From: Actinomycetota bacterium
Lineage (GTDB): Bacteria; Actinomycetota; Geothermincolia; Fen-727; Anoxymicrobiaceae
DNA: 8,226 nt
Assembly (NCBI GenBank): GCA_003154635.1
Contig: PMDX01000133.1
Location: 1 to 8,226 of the forward strand
Direction of reading: 5' to 3'
Part shown: positions 1-5,425 of the stretch, piece by piece
Layout: each line of letters starts with the position of its first letter
Numbering within the stretch: the first letter of the stretch is position 1
Made by a program: the position numbers and the translations under genes
Notes under the pieces: model-generated
Seen by the model: only the letters and a program-made list of their open reading frames with translations
Database searches by the model: none
What the model was told of the DNA's origin: nothing

Positions 1-115
1 GCGCATCACTCAGTAGATCAGCAACCGCTTCGGCCGTCATCTGCTTGATGCCTTTCTCGGGGTACTTGTTGAAGCGGATCATTCCAGCTCCGAGAATATA
101 TACCCCATCATCCAT
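1..115 (-). CDS. Thiolase family protein (acetyl-CoA acetyltransferase / SCP-x type), N-terminal fragment
   Basis: Reading leftward from an ATG at 115, 38 codons stay open to the window edge, so the gene is cut off and only its N-terminus is visible. The peptide begins MDDGVYILGAGMIRFNKYP and continues into a helix with AEAVADLLSDA. The pattern V-x-I-x-G-x-G-M-x-x-F-x-K-x-P followed by an 'AEA' helix is how thiolases of the acetyl-CoA acetyltransferase/SCP-x group usually start. The active-site Cys and His lie outside the window. A G-rich stretch (124-129) sits 7 nt upstream of the ATG as a possible ribosome site. A promoter and a palindromic operator lie just upstream. Family members cleave or form 3-ketoacyl-CoA in fatty-acid or sterol side-chain metabolism. 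The call rests on fewer than 40 residues, so subfamily and substrate are unknown. Confidence 0.62.
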   Translation of the reverse strand, partial: MDDGVYILGAGMIRFNKYPEKGIKQMTAEAVADLLSDA

Positions 116-137
116 GCCTGGTCCCCCCGTCCGCGCC

Positions 138-157
138 GTAAGTGAGCACTCACTCAC
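138..157. promoter_or_regulatory. Putative TetR/FadR-type operator (20-bp palindrome)
   Basis: GTAAGTGAGCACTCACTCAC matches its own reverse complement at 16 of 20 positions; only the central CA and one symmetric pair differ. The core TRAGTGA-N4-TCACTYA resembles the TGAATGA-N4-TCATTCA operator that I recall for the TetR-family, acyl-CoA-responsive FadR of Bacillus. It covers the predicted thiolase transcription start, where a repressor would block initiation. No TetR gene is visible in the window, so the binding protein is inferred. Confidence 0.5.
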
Positions 158-160
158 ACT

Positions 161-189
161 AATGTATTCTCGGCCCTGGCGAGAGTCAA
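161..189 (-). promoter_or_regulatory. Sigma-70-type promoter for the thiolase gene
   Basis: On the minus strand TTGACT (184-189, five of six matches to the -35 consensus) is followed after exactly 17 nt by TACATT (161-166, four of six matches to the -10). The predicted start point is near 154, giving a leader of about 38 nt before the thiolase ATG at 115. The start point falls inside the palindrome at 138-157. Confidence 0.55.
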
Positions 190-287
190 TCCTTGCGTAC
201 GATGCTTTCGCTGCCGAAGGTACTTACCTGGGCAAATAGAATTATGCAGAGGAAGGAATCGAGGCCAGCTCTCGTCCGGAGGCATGT

Positions 288-1916
288 GTGTCCATAAACA
301 GGATTTCCCGTCACTACAGAAAGGCTATGGCCGGCCTGTTGGCATCGGCTCTCTGCGCCGTCCTCGCGCTGGCGGGCGCCGGATGCGGGACAAACTTGGT
401 CGCAACTACGAACCTTGGCAAGGTCCAGGGGCAGTCGAGCTCCAACGGGGTGCTCGTCTTCAAAGGCATACCTTTCGCAGCGCCACCCGTCGGTAACCTG
501 CGCTTCATGCCACCCCAGCCCGCAAAGCCATGGAGCGGCACCCGCCATGCGCTCACGTTCGGAAAGGCGGAGGCTCAACCGCCGGACGCACTCACCGGTA
601 CGCCACAACAGGCACAGTCGGAGAACTGCCTCACGCTCAACGTCTGGACTCCCGGGCTGGACAACACGAAACGCCCCGTGATGGTATGGATACACGGCGG
701 CGGCTTCACAAATGGTTCGGGGAGCGACTCGATCTATGACGGCGCCAACCTCTCGAAGCGCGGGGACACCGTGATCGTGACGATAAACTACCGCCTCGGG
801 CCGTTCGGCTTTCTCTACCTTGGAAACATCGCCGGCCCGCAATACGCGCAAAGCGGCAACCTGGGTCTCCTCGACCAGCTCGCCGCGATCAAGTGGGTGC
901 GCGACAACGCGAGGGCATTCGGGGGCGACCCCGGCAGGATAACCGTCTTCGGCGAATCGGCCGGCTCCATCAGCATCAGCGCGTTACTGGGAATGCCGGC
1001 CGCAAGAGGGCTCTTCAACCGCGCCATCGCCGAGAGTGGCGCCGCAAACCTCGCCCACAGCACGCAAAGCGCCGAGGCGATCACGGCCCGGTTCATGCAG
1101 ATCGCCGGCGTCTCGGACATCGCCGGGCTGCGCTCCCTCACGACTTCTCAGATGGTCAGCGCCGAAGCCGAGATGAAGAAACAGAAAATGCAGGCGGAGC
1201 TGCTCTTCGGTCCGGTCGTAGACGGGTCCGCCCTGCCGCAAGCTCCGCTCGACGCGATCGCCGGCGGGAGCGCTGCGGGCGTCGACCTGTTGATAGGCAC
1301 CAACCTCAACGAGATAAACCTGTGGACGCTCACCGTGCCCTCGGTCGCACGCTTTCCCCTGAGCGTGGTCTCGACCTATATGCCTGTCGTCCAAAGCGCC
1401 ATCTCCCTGACTTCACTCGCCACACCCGAAGCGGTCGCCGCAAGCTACAAGTCGAGGCGTCCGGCCGCCACCGACGGTGAGGTGAGCCTGGCTGTCATCA
1501 CAGACTCGATGTTCCGCGTCCCCGCCATCAGGATCGCCGAAGCCCGGTCGCCGAAGCAGTCCAAAACGTGGATGTATCTTTTCACGTGGCCCAGCCCCGT
1601 CTTGCCGCGCCTCGGGGCCTGTCACGCCATCGAGCTCCCGTTCGTCTTCGGAAACCTGAAAGCCGCGCGCATATCAGCGCTCATCGGCGGGAATCCGCCG
1701 CAAAGCCTGGTCGACACGATGCAGTCCGCATGGCTCGCGTTCGCCAGGAACGGCAACCCCAGCGCCAGTGGAGTCCCCGAGTGGCAAGCCTACGACACCG
1801 GCTCAAAGGCGACGATGATCCTCAATACGACATCGAAGCAACAGGACAACCCCTACGGCGCCGATACCGACGTGTGGAACGGAGTCCCCTTCAACAGCGT
1901 GAAACCGTCCCTTTGA
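288..1916 (+). CDS. Exported type-B carboxylesterase (alpha/beta hydrolase)
   Basis: A 542-residue type-B carboxylesterase/lipase, an alpha/beta hydrolase that cleaves carboxylic esters. The GTG start is preceded by GGAGG at 278-282 (5-nt spacing). An in-frame ATG at 327 is possible but its ribosome site is too close. Residues 1-33 form a signal sequence: basic N-region, hydrophobic core, then LAGAGC. Cys33 could be lipidated, but Gly rather than Leu/Val at -3 makes the lipobox imperfect. Family marks include the ENCLTLNVW signature, oxyanion-hole HGGG (136-139), nucleophile elbow GESAG with Ser224, acid Glu342 in GTNLNE, and His446 in GACHAIELPFVFG, so the full catalytic triad is present. 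Length is normal for the family and it ends WNGVPF before a short tail. It probably acts outside the membrane; the substrate cannot be told. It is divergent from the thiolase and separated by 198 nt from the next gene, so probably monocistronic. Confidence 0.93.
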   Translation: MSINRISRHYRKAMAGLLASALCAVLALAGAGCGTNLVATTNLGKVQGQSSSNGVLVFKGIPFAAPPVGNLRFMPPQPAKPWSGTRHALTFGKAEAQPPDALTGTPQQAQSENCLTLNVWTPGLDNTKRPVMVWIHGGGFTNGSGSDSIYDGANLSKRGDTVIVTINYRLGPFGFLYLGNIAGPQYAQSGNLGLLDQLAAIKWVRDNARAFGGDPGRITVFGESAGSISISALLGMPAARGLFNRAIAESGAANLAHSTQSAEAITARFMQIAGVSDIAGLRSLTTSQMVSAEAEMKKQKMQAELLFGPVVDGSALPQAPLDAIAGGSAAGVDLLIGTNLNEINLWTLTVPSVARFPLSVVSTYMPVVQSAISLTSLATPEAVAASYKSRRPAATDGEVSLAVITDSMFRVPAIRIAEARSPKQSKTWMYLFTWPSPVLPRLGACHAIELPFVFGNLKAARISALIGGNPPQSLVDTMQSAWLAFARNGNPSASGVPEWQAYDTGSKATMILNTTSKQQDNPYGADTDVWNGVPFNSVKPSL

Positions 1917-2114
1917 AAAGCGGTGAGACTCGTTCGCCTCTCAAGTGGCATGACGAATCTATCCGGCCTGCGACACTCCGGGACGAGTATCTTGGTAGTA
2001 CTCCGGGCTCGATTATGGAATCCCCGGGAACCGGCATTTGCGACGTGTCATCGCAGATAGTGAAGATGGGGTTTATCATATTTGTGACTACTCTCATATA
2101 GGCGGTGATGCACG
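1917..2114. other. Intergenic gap without a recognised gene
   Basis: Between the esterase stop and the Fe-S protein start I see no coding region. Codon bias fades after 1916 and the 2030-2100 part is more AT-rich. TATCAT (2074-2079) could be a -10 box, but no good -35 lies at the right distance. ACTCCGGG occurs twice about 25 nt apart (1975-1982, 2000-2007). No T-tract terminator is evident. Confidence 0.4.
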
Positions 2115-2633
2115 ATGTTGATAGATGACTACGAAATCGAGCTCGAGACCCCGGCGTGCGATCTCGAGTCGCCGATCTACGCCGCCAAAGTCAGGTTGAA
2201 GGCTGACGTCAGTGATGTGCTCCCATACGTCAATGCAACGGTCGACAAGGCGGAGTTCATTCCCGGAATCCCGGTGCTCGTCTGGAGGGAAGAGGGTCAC
2301 AGGTACGCGCTAAGATCGAACGAGATTGCCATAAGCACACTCGACGACAGGCGACACGCCGAGAAAGTGACCCGCTCAATCGTCGACAGGATAAACGCCA
2401 TCTGGGAGGACAGGGAGAACATGAAGCCCAGCTACGATAGCTGGGAGAAGCCCAAGGTGCTCGACATACTCAGGCAGTTGCCTGGCACCAATTGCAGGGA
2501 ATGCGGTGTGCCCACATGTATGGCATTCGCCGCAAAACTGGCTGAAGGCAAGCAGTACCTCGAGGATTGCCCCTTTATCAACGAAGAAGAGCGTGCAGAC
2601 AAGCTAGCCTCGCTTCAAGACATGGGCTTGTGA
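2115..2633 (+). CDS. Small Fe-S protein with CFeSP-type 4Fe-4S domain
   Basis: 172 residues. The ATG is preceded by GGTGAT (2104-2109) with 5-nt spacing, a strong ribosome site. The C-terminal third carries C127-x2-C130-x4-C135-x16-C152 within LPGTNCRECGVPTCMAFAAK, followed by CPF. This is the 4Fe-4S domain seen at the N-terminus of the large subunit of the corrinoid iron-sulfur protein (AcsC/CdhE) and in proteins that reactivate corrinoid methyltransferases. Residues 1-110 are a mixed alpha/beta region without a motif I can name. The arrangement matches a stand-alone '(Fe-S)-binding protein' family that I recall from many anaerobes and whose function is not established. There are no signal peptide or membrane segments, so it should be cytoplasmic. 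A role in low-potential electron transfer, perhaps to a corrinoid, is inference. It seems to be its own transcription unit, convergent with the amidase. Confidence 0.88.
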   Translation: MLIDDYEIELETPACDLESPIYAAKVRLKADVSDVLPYVNATVDKAEFIPGIPVLVWREEGHRYALRSNEIAISTLDDRRHAEKVTRSIVDRINAIWEDRENMKPSYDSWEKPKVLDILRQLPGTNCRECGVPTCMAFAAKLAEGKQYLEDCPFINEEERADKLASLQDMGL

Positions 2634-2636
2634 GGT

Positions 2637-2677
2637 CCTGCCGCCGCTCGGGCAGGCATTGGCGCTACGCCGTTGCC
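2637..2677. terminator. Hairpins in the convergent gap, possible bidirectional terminator
   Basis: Two inverted repeats fill the gap between the convergent Fe-S protein and amidase genes. CCTGCC (2637-2642) pairs with GGCAGG (2651-2656). GGCATTGGCG (2655-2664) pairs with CGCCGTTGCC (2668-2677) around a CTA loop with one mismatch and one wobble. They share two bases, so they are alternative folds. Neither strand has a T-run afterwards, so this is not a classical intrinsic terminator. Confidence 0.35.
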
Positions 2678-2685
2678 ATCCCGGA

Positions 2686-3333
2686 TCACCTGCTGTTCAG
2701 ATAATCTCGTGCACCCGCGGCCACTCCCTCGGCCATCTTCTGCCGGAACTGCGCCTGCGCGATCAGCCTGGCGTCTGTCGCATCGGTCAGAAAGACACCC
2801 TCGAGAAGCGCCGCCGGCATCGCCGAGTTCCTCAGGACGTACAGGTTCTTCTCCTTCACGCCACGGTCAGGGCGCTTTATCCTGGCGACCACCCCCCACT
2901 GGATGTACGTGGCAAGACGCTCGCCGTTGGGAGAGTTGAAGTTGTGATAGGTCGTGGTCCCGGCCGCGTCCGGAGGTCGTGCATTGTTGTGGATGCTCAC
3001 AAACACCGTGGCTCCCGCCTGGTTCGCGATCGCGCATCGCTGGGCAAGAGAAACGTACGTGTCGTTCTCACGGGTCATGATGACCCTGTAACCCATGGCC
3101 TCGAGCAGTTGTTTCGCGCGAAGGGCAATGTCCAGGTTCACGTCTTTTTCGGCGACGCCGTTTTCCCTCGCCCCGGTGTCCCTTCCACCATGGCCGGGGT
3201 CAAGGCACACGAGGGGCCTGGCCGCGCCTCCGTGCCCACGCCCGATGGCGAACCCGAGGATACCGGCAAGCACGGCAAGCACGGCCGCTACGATGCCGAT
3301 GCCAATCCAGAGTTCCCTGCCGCGAAAATCCAA
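2686..3333 (-). CDS. Membrane-anchored N-acetylmuramoyl-L-alanine amidase (Amidase_3)
   Basis: A zinc amidase that cuts the bond between N-acetylmuramic acid and L-alanine in peptidoglycan. From the preferred TTG start it has 215 residues: a short basic N-terminus, one membrane segment (about 9-30) acting as anchor or uncleaved signal, then the Amidase_3 domain. Zinc ligands are His48 in LDPGHGG, Glu62 in AEKD and His115 in SIHNNA; Glu178 in LLEGVFLT is the catalytic glutamate, so the active site is complete. The TTG at 3333 has AGGAG 5 nt upstream. An in-frame GTG at 3459 would add 42 residues but lacks a ribosome site, sits inside a hairpin, and the added codons have only 20 of 42 ending in G or C, unlike the body of the gene. 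No separate wall-binding domain is present. It follows the LytR-CpsA-Psr gene on the same strand, which fits a role in wall growth or remodelling. The family is certain, the start less so. Confidence 0.9.
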   Translation of the reverse strand: MDFRGRELWIGIGIVAAVLAVLAGILGFAIGRGHGGAARPLVCLDPGHGGRDTGARENGVAEKDVNLDIALRAKQLLEAMGYRVIMTRENDTYVSLAQRCAIANQAGATVFVSIHNNARPPDAAGTTTYHNFNSPNGERLATYIQWGVVARIKRPDRGVKEKNLYVLRNSAMPAALLEGVFLTDATDARLIAQAQFRQKMAEGVAAGARDYLNSR

Positions 3334-3439
3334 CCGCTCTCCTCTCAGAGCCGTCCGGCCACGTCTCGATTCTTTGTCAATCGGTACTCCTGTTATACGC
3401 AGGTGAACGCGGATAATCCTTTTGCCGGGTAGACGAGCG

Positions 3440-3464
3440 AGGCCAGGAACGTGTTCCACGGCCT
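3440..3464 (-). terminator. Hairpin at the LytR-CpsA-Psr stop codon
   Basis: On the minus strand AGGCC plus GGAA pairs with TTCC plus GGCCT around a CACG loop, including a G-U pair and one bulged base. The stem starts within the TAG stop of the upstream gene. No T-run follows, so it may be a weak or Rho-assisted terminator, or protect the mRNA 3' end. It argues against translation starting at the GTG inside it (3459). Confidence 0.35.
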
Positions 3465-4950
3465 AGCGTTTGAAGGAGAGGCGTTTTATGCCTAAGCCGT
3501 CGACGCTGAACACGGGGGTCGCTATCCTGCCGTACGTGGATACGATGGGTGGGGTGGTAAAACCTCTGCCAAGCACCACGACAATGGGCGAGTTGTAACT
3601 CGCGGGGACCTGCTCGTTCTCCAGCACGGCGGCGCCGGAAAGCTCGGGTATCGATGCCATCATGGCGTCGAAGTAGCTCTTTGCTTCTTTCCTGTAATAG
3701 ATTGTCGTCTGCGCGAGGGGTTCTTTGGCGTGGCCCTGGTAAACACCTTTGTGCCCCATCAACGTGAGCTCGCGGGCCAGCGTCGGCACTTCAGACGCAG
3801 ACGCCTCCGTGCCGCTGAGTACCGTGATCACGTCGGAGTTCGGTGCGTTCAGCACCTCCGCCCTTGCGCTCGTGTCCGATTGCAGCTTCGCGGTGAGCTC
3901 CGGCGATATCCAGGCGCTCGTGCGCACTTCATTCGCGACCTGGGACATCAGGGTCGCGTCGACAACCCAGTAGTCAAGGGAGTCAATCGTGGCGAACTGG
4001 CCGGGCGCAGTCACAAACTGTACGTTTTCCGGTTTGAACCCGCGCAGCGACTCCGCGAGGTCCATGAGCTGCCCCGCGCTATAATCCATCTTGCAGTTGG
4101 AGGCCAGGATGTTGACCATCTCGTTGGCCTTGCTCAGGCTCTTCACGGCAGCCGCCTTGTCCAGGAGCGCCTTGAGGAAAGCGTGCTGACTCTCGATCCT
4201 GTCGAGGTCGCCCATCGGAAGGTTCCTGCTCCGGACCAGCACCAGCGCCTGCCACCCGTCGAGGTTCAGGTCACCCGCCGGGAGGTACCCCGAATGTGAA
4301 TCGTTTATCGGCGCGTTGAGGTGAATGGGCACGCCGCCGAGCGCGTTGACGATCTTCTGGAAGCCGGTGAACTGCATGCTGATGTAATGATTGACCTGGA
4401 GGCCGGTGAGCCCTTTCACCGCGTCGATGGCGCCCGACGGGCCATAGAAGGCATGGGCGGCGTTGATTTTCTGGGTCCCGTGTCCGGGGATCTCGACCAT
4501 GGTGTCCCTCGGGATCGAGATCACCACCGCTGTTTTCTTTTTCTCTTGCAGCGAGACCAGTAGCATGACGTCGCTGCGGCAGTAACCCCCCTCGCCTTTG
4601 TTGCTGCCGGCATCGCTCCCCAGGACCAGCGTATTGATGCTGCCATCGGGGTTCGTCGGCAGCGGAGAGAGAGCCTGCCGTACGCGCTTCCCTTCGCGGC
4701 CTGTGACATGCGCCTTGCTCAACTCGAGGGAAAGGTAGACGCGCGTTGCGAACCTGGCGATCGGCTTGGCGTTGAATCCCAGCAATACGCCGATCGCCAG
4801 GGCAATAACAAATCCCGTGGCGTAGACGCGCATCCGCGTCGAATCTCCCTTATCGGGCACGGCGCTTCCTGCCGGAAGGCTATCCGGCCCGGTACTGCTG
4901 GCGGACTCCGTCCATGCATGCGCGGTCTTGTGCTCCGAGTGCTTCCCCAT
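3463..4950 (-). CDS. LytR-CpsA-Psr (LCP) family protein with C-terminal LytR_C domain
   Basis: 495 residues from an ATG at 4950 with GAGGT 8 nt upstream. The frame stays open further upstream, but that part runs antisense to the AbrB-type gene and is not credible. A second ATG at 4833 (residue 40), just before the membrane segment, also has a possible GGGAG site, but the codons between the two show strong G/C third-base bias, so I keep the longer form. Order: polar cytoplasmic N-terminus (1-40), one membrane helix (about 43-60), LCP domain (about 105-265) with RSD (125-127), IPRDT (146-150), KIN (161-163), GGV (205-207), R240/R242 and D250-R251, then a LytR_C-type domain (about 373-462). LCP enzymes move undecaprenyl-linked glycopolymers such as teichoic acid or arabinogalactan onto peptidoglycan outside the membrane; the key Arg and Asp residues are present. 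The polymer is unknown. Downstream on the same strand is the peptidoglycan amidase. Confidence 0.92.
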   Translation of the reverse strand: MGKHSEHKTAHAWTESASSTGPDSLPAGSAVPDKGDSTRMRVYATGFVIALAIGVLLGFNAKPIARFATRVYLSLELSKAHVTGREGKRVRQALSPLPTNPDGSINTLVLGSDAGSNKGEGGYCRSDVMLLVSLQEKKKTAVVISIPRDTMVEIPGHGTQKINAAHAFYGPSGAIDAVKGLTGLQVNHYISMQFTGFQKIVNALGGVPIHLNAPINDSHSGYLPAGDLNLDGWQALVLVRSRNLPMGDLDRIESQHAFLKALLDKAAAVKSLSKANEMVNILASNCKMDYSAGQLMDLAESLRGFKPENVQFVTAPGQFATIDSLDYWVVDATLMSQVANEVRTSAWISPELTAKLQSDTSARAEVLNAPNSDVITVLSGTEASASEVPTLARELTLMGHKGVYQGHAKEPLAQTTIYYRKEAKSYFDAMMASIPELSGAAVLENEQVPASYNSPIVVVLGRGFTTPPIVSTYGRIATPVFSVDGLGIKRLSFKR

Positions 4951-5077
4951 GCCGCAATACCTCGACCGTCCAACCGCATCGAATGACAGTGCTTGTTTCC
5001 ATTTGTTTGCACCGAAACCTACATCACCGCAATAACATAAAATGCTTTTCCTCTCGTGCCTTGTCGGAACATTCCCG

Positions 5078-5106
5078 TTGACAGAGCGCCACAATCCCTG
5101 TAATAT
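5078..5106 (+). promoter_or_regulatory. Sigma-70-type promoter for the AbrB-type gene and hgcAB
   Basis: TTGACA (5078-5083) is a perfect -35 box, followed by a 17-nt spacer and TAATAT (5101-5106, four of six -10 matches). The predicted start near 5113 leaves a leader of about 40 nt. With 13-nt and 3-nt gaps between the next genes and no terminator, this one promoter probably serves the AbrB-type gene, hgcA and hgcB. Confidence 0.65.
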
Positions 5107-5129
5107 CTGATTCAGTTGATTTTTCAGAT
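5105..5129. promoter_or_regulatory. Candidate operator: nested repeats at the hgc transcription start
   Basis: ATCTGA (5105-5110) and TCAGAT (5124-5129) form an inverted repeat with 13 nt between. Nested inside is the perfect palindrome CTGA-T-TCAG (5107-5115). TTCAG is also directly repeated 12 nt apart (5111-5115, 5123-5127). The site overlaps the end of the -10 box and the predicted start point, where a repressor would act. The AbrB-type protein just downstream is the obvious candidate binder, but this is inference, and short repeats in AT-rich DNA can occur by chance. Confidence 0.4.
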
Positions 5130-5151
5130 TATTCATGATTGGAGCTGAAGC

Positions 5152-5412
5152 ATGGCAAGGAAGCAGGAACCGTGCTGCGAAACCGGTAGCTCGAGCAGGG
5201 TCGAGTCGGTCCTGAGCGTGGACGAGCGGGGCCAGATGGTCCTCCCGAAAGACGTCCGCAAACGGGCGGGCATAAACGCTGGAGACAAGCTCGCGCTCGT
5301 TACCCACGAAAAAGACGGAGAGGTCTGCTGCATCACGTTGATCAAGGTGGAATCCCTGAGCGAGATGGTCAAGGGAGTCCTGGGGCCCGTAATGAAAGAC
5401 ATCATCGGCTAG
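5152..5412 (+). CDS. AbrB/SpoVT-type DNA-binding protein, HgcAB-associated (HgcC-like)
   Basis: 86 residues; ATG with GGAG (5141-5144) 7 nt upstream. Residues about 16-65 fit the AbrB/MazE/SpoVT swapped-hairpin fold: VLSVDERGQMVLPKDVRKR, then AGINAGDKLALV. Such proteins dimerise and bind AT-rich or palindromic DNA, usually as repressors. Unusual for so small a protein are two vicinal cysteine pairs, Cys8-Cys9 before the domain and Cys59-Cys60 in its last strand, which could bind a soft metal; this is speculation. The C-terminal helix (68-86) has no recognised motif. It is the first gene after the promoter at 5078 and lies 13 nt before hgcA, so it is probably co-transcribed and may control its own operon. 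I recall AbrB-type proteins beside hgcAB being named HgcAB-associated protein or HgcC in some annotations, but cannot verify that here. An antitoxin is unlikely because no toxin gene is adjacent. Confidence 0.86.
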   Translation: MARKQEPCCETGSSSRVESVLSVDERGQMVLPKDVRKRAGINAGDKLALVTHEKDGEVCCITLIKVESLSEMVKGVLGPVMKDIIG

Positions 5413-5425
5413 CGAGGTGACATCC

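Larger units (their letters stand above)
116..287. other. Divergent intergenic region between thiolase and carboxylesterase
   Basis: This 172-base spacer holds the thiolase promoter and operator. For the carboxylesterase, a TAGAAT (237-242, five of six -10 matches) is visible, but nothing resembling a -35 box lies 16-18 nt upstream, so its promoter is unresolved. Short open frames here show no recognisable protein. Confidence 0.5.
4951..5151. other. Divergent regulatory region between LCP and the hgc cluster
   Basis: This 201-base spacer is more AT-rich than its flanks. Its right half carries the promoter and inverted repeats for the AbrB-type/hgcAB unit. For the LCP gene on the minus strand, TATGTT within TTTTATGTTATTG (about 5030-5043) could be a weak -10 box, without a convincing -35. 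No RNA gene or riboswitch was recognised. Confidence 0.45.

Noticed and set aside
1924..1943. TGAGA/TCTCA hairpin just after the esterase as a terminator
   Set aside because: Only a 5-bp stem with a 10-nt loop and no T-run; too weak to call.
893..2101. Plus-strand frames at 893-1480 and 1568-2101 overlapping the esterase
   Set aside because: They are out-of-frame readings of the esterase gene with very Arg-rich, low-complexity-looking translations typical of shadow frames in GC-rich DNA.
3352..3380. Perfect TTGACA on the minus strand (3375-3380) as an amidase promoter
   Set aside because: The hexamer 17 nt downstream is CGGACG, nothing like a -10 box, and other spacings give no better match.
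2659..3432. Long plus-strand open frame opposite the amidase
   Set aside because: It mirrors the amidase gene, which has a complete zinc amidase active site; the plus-strand translation is rich in Arg, Pro and His with no family features.
5417..5425. GTG at 5417 as the hgcA start
   Set aside because: This GTG is part of the GAGGTGA ribosome site that serves the GTG at 5426; nothing suitable lies upstream of it.
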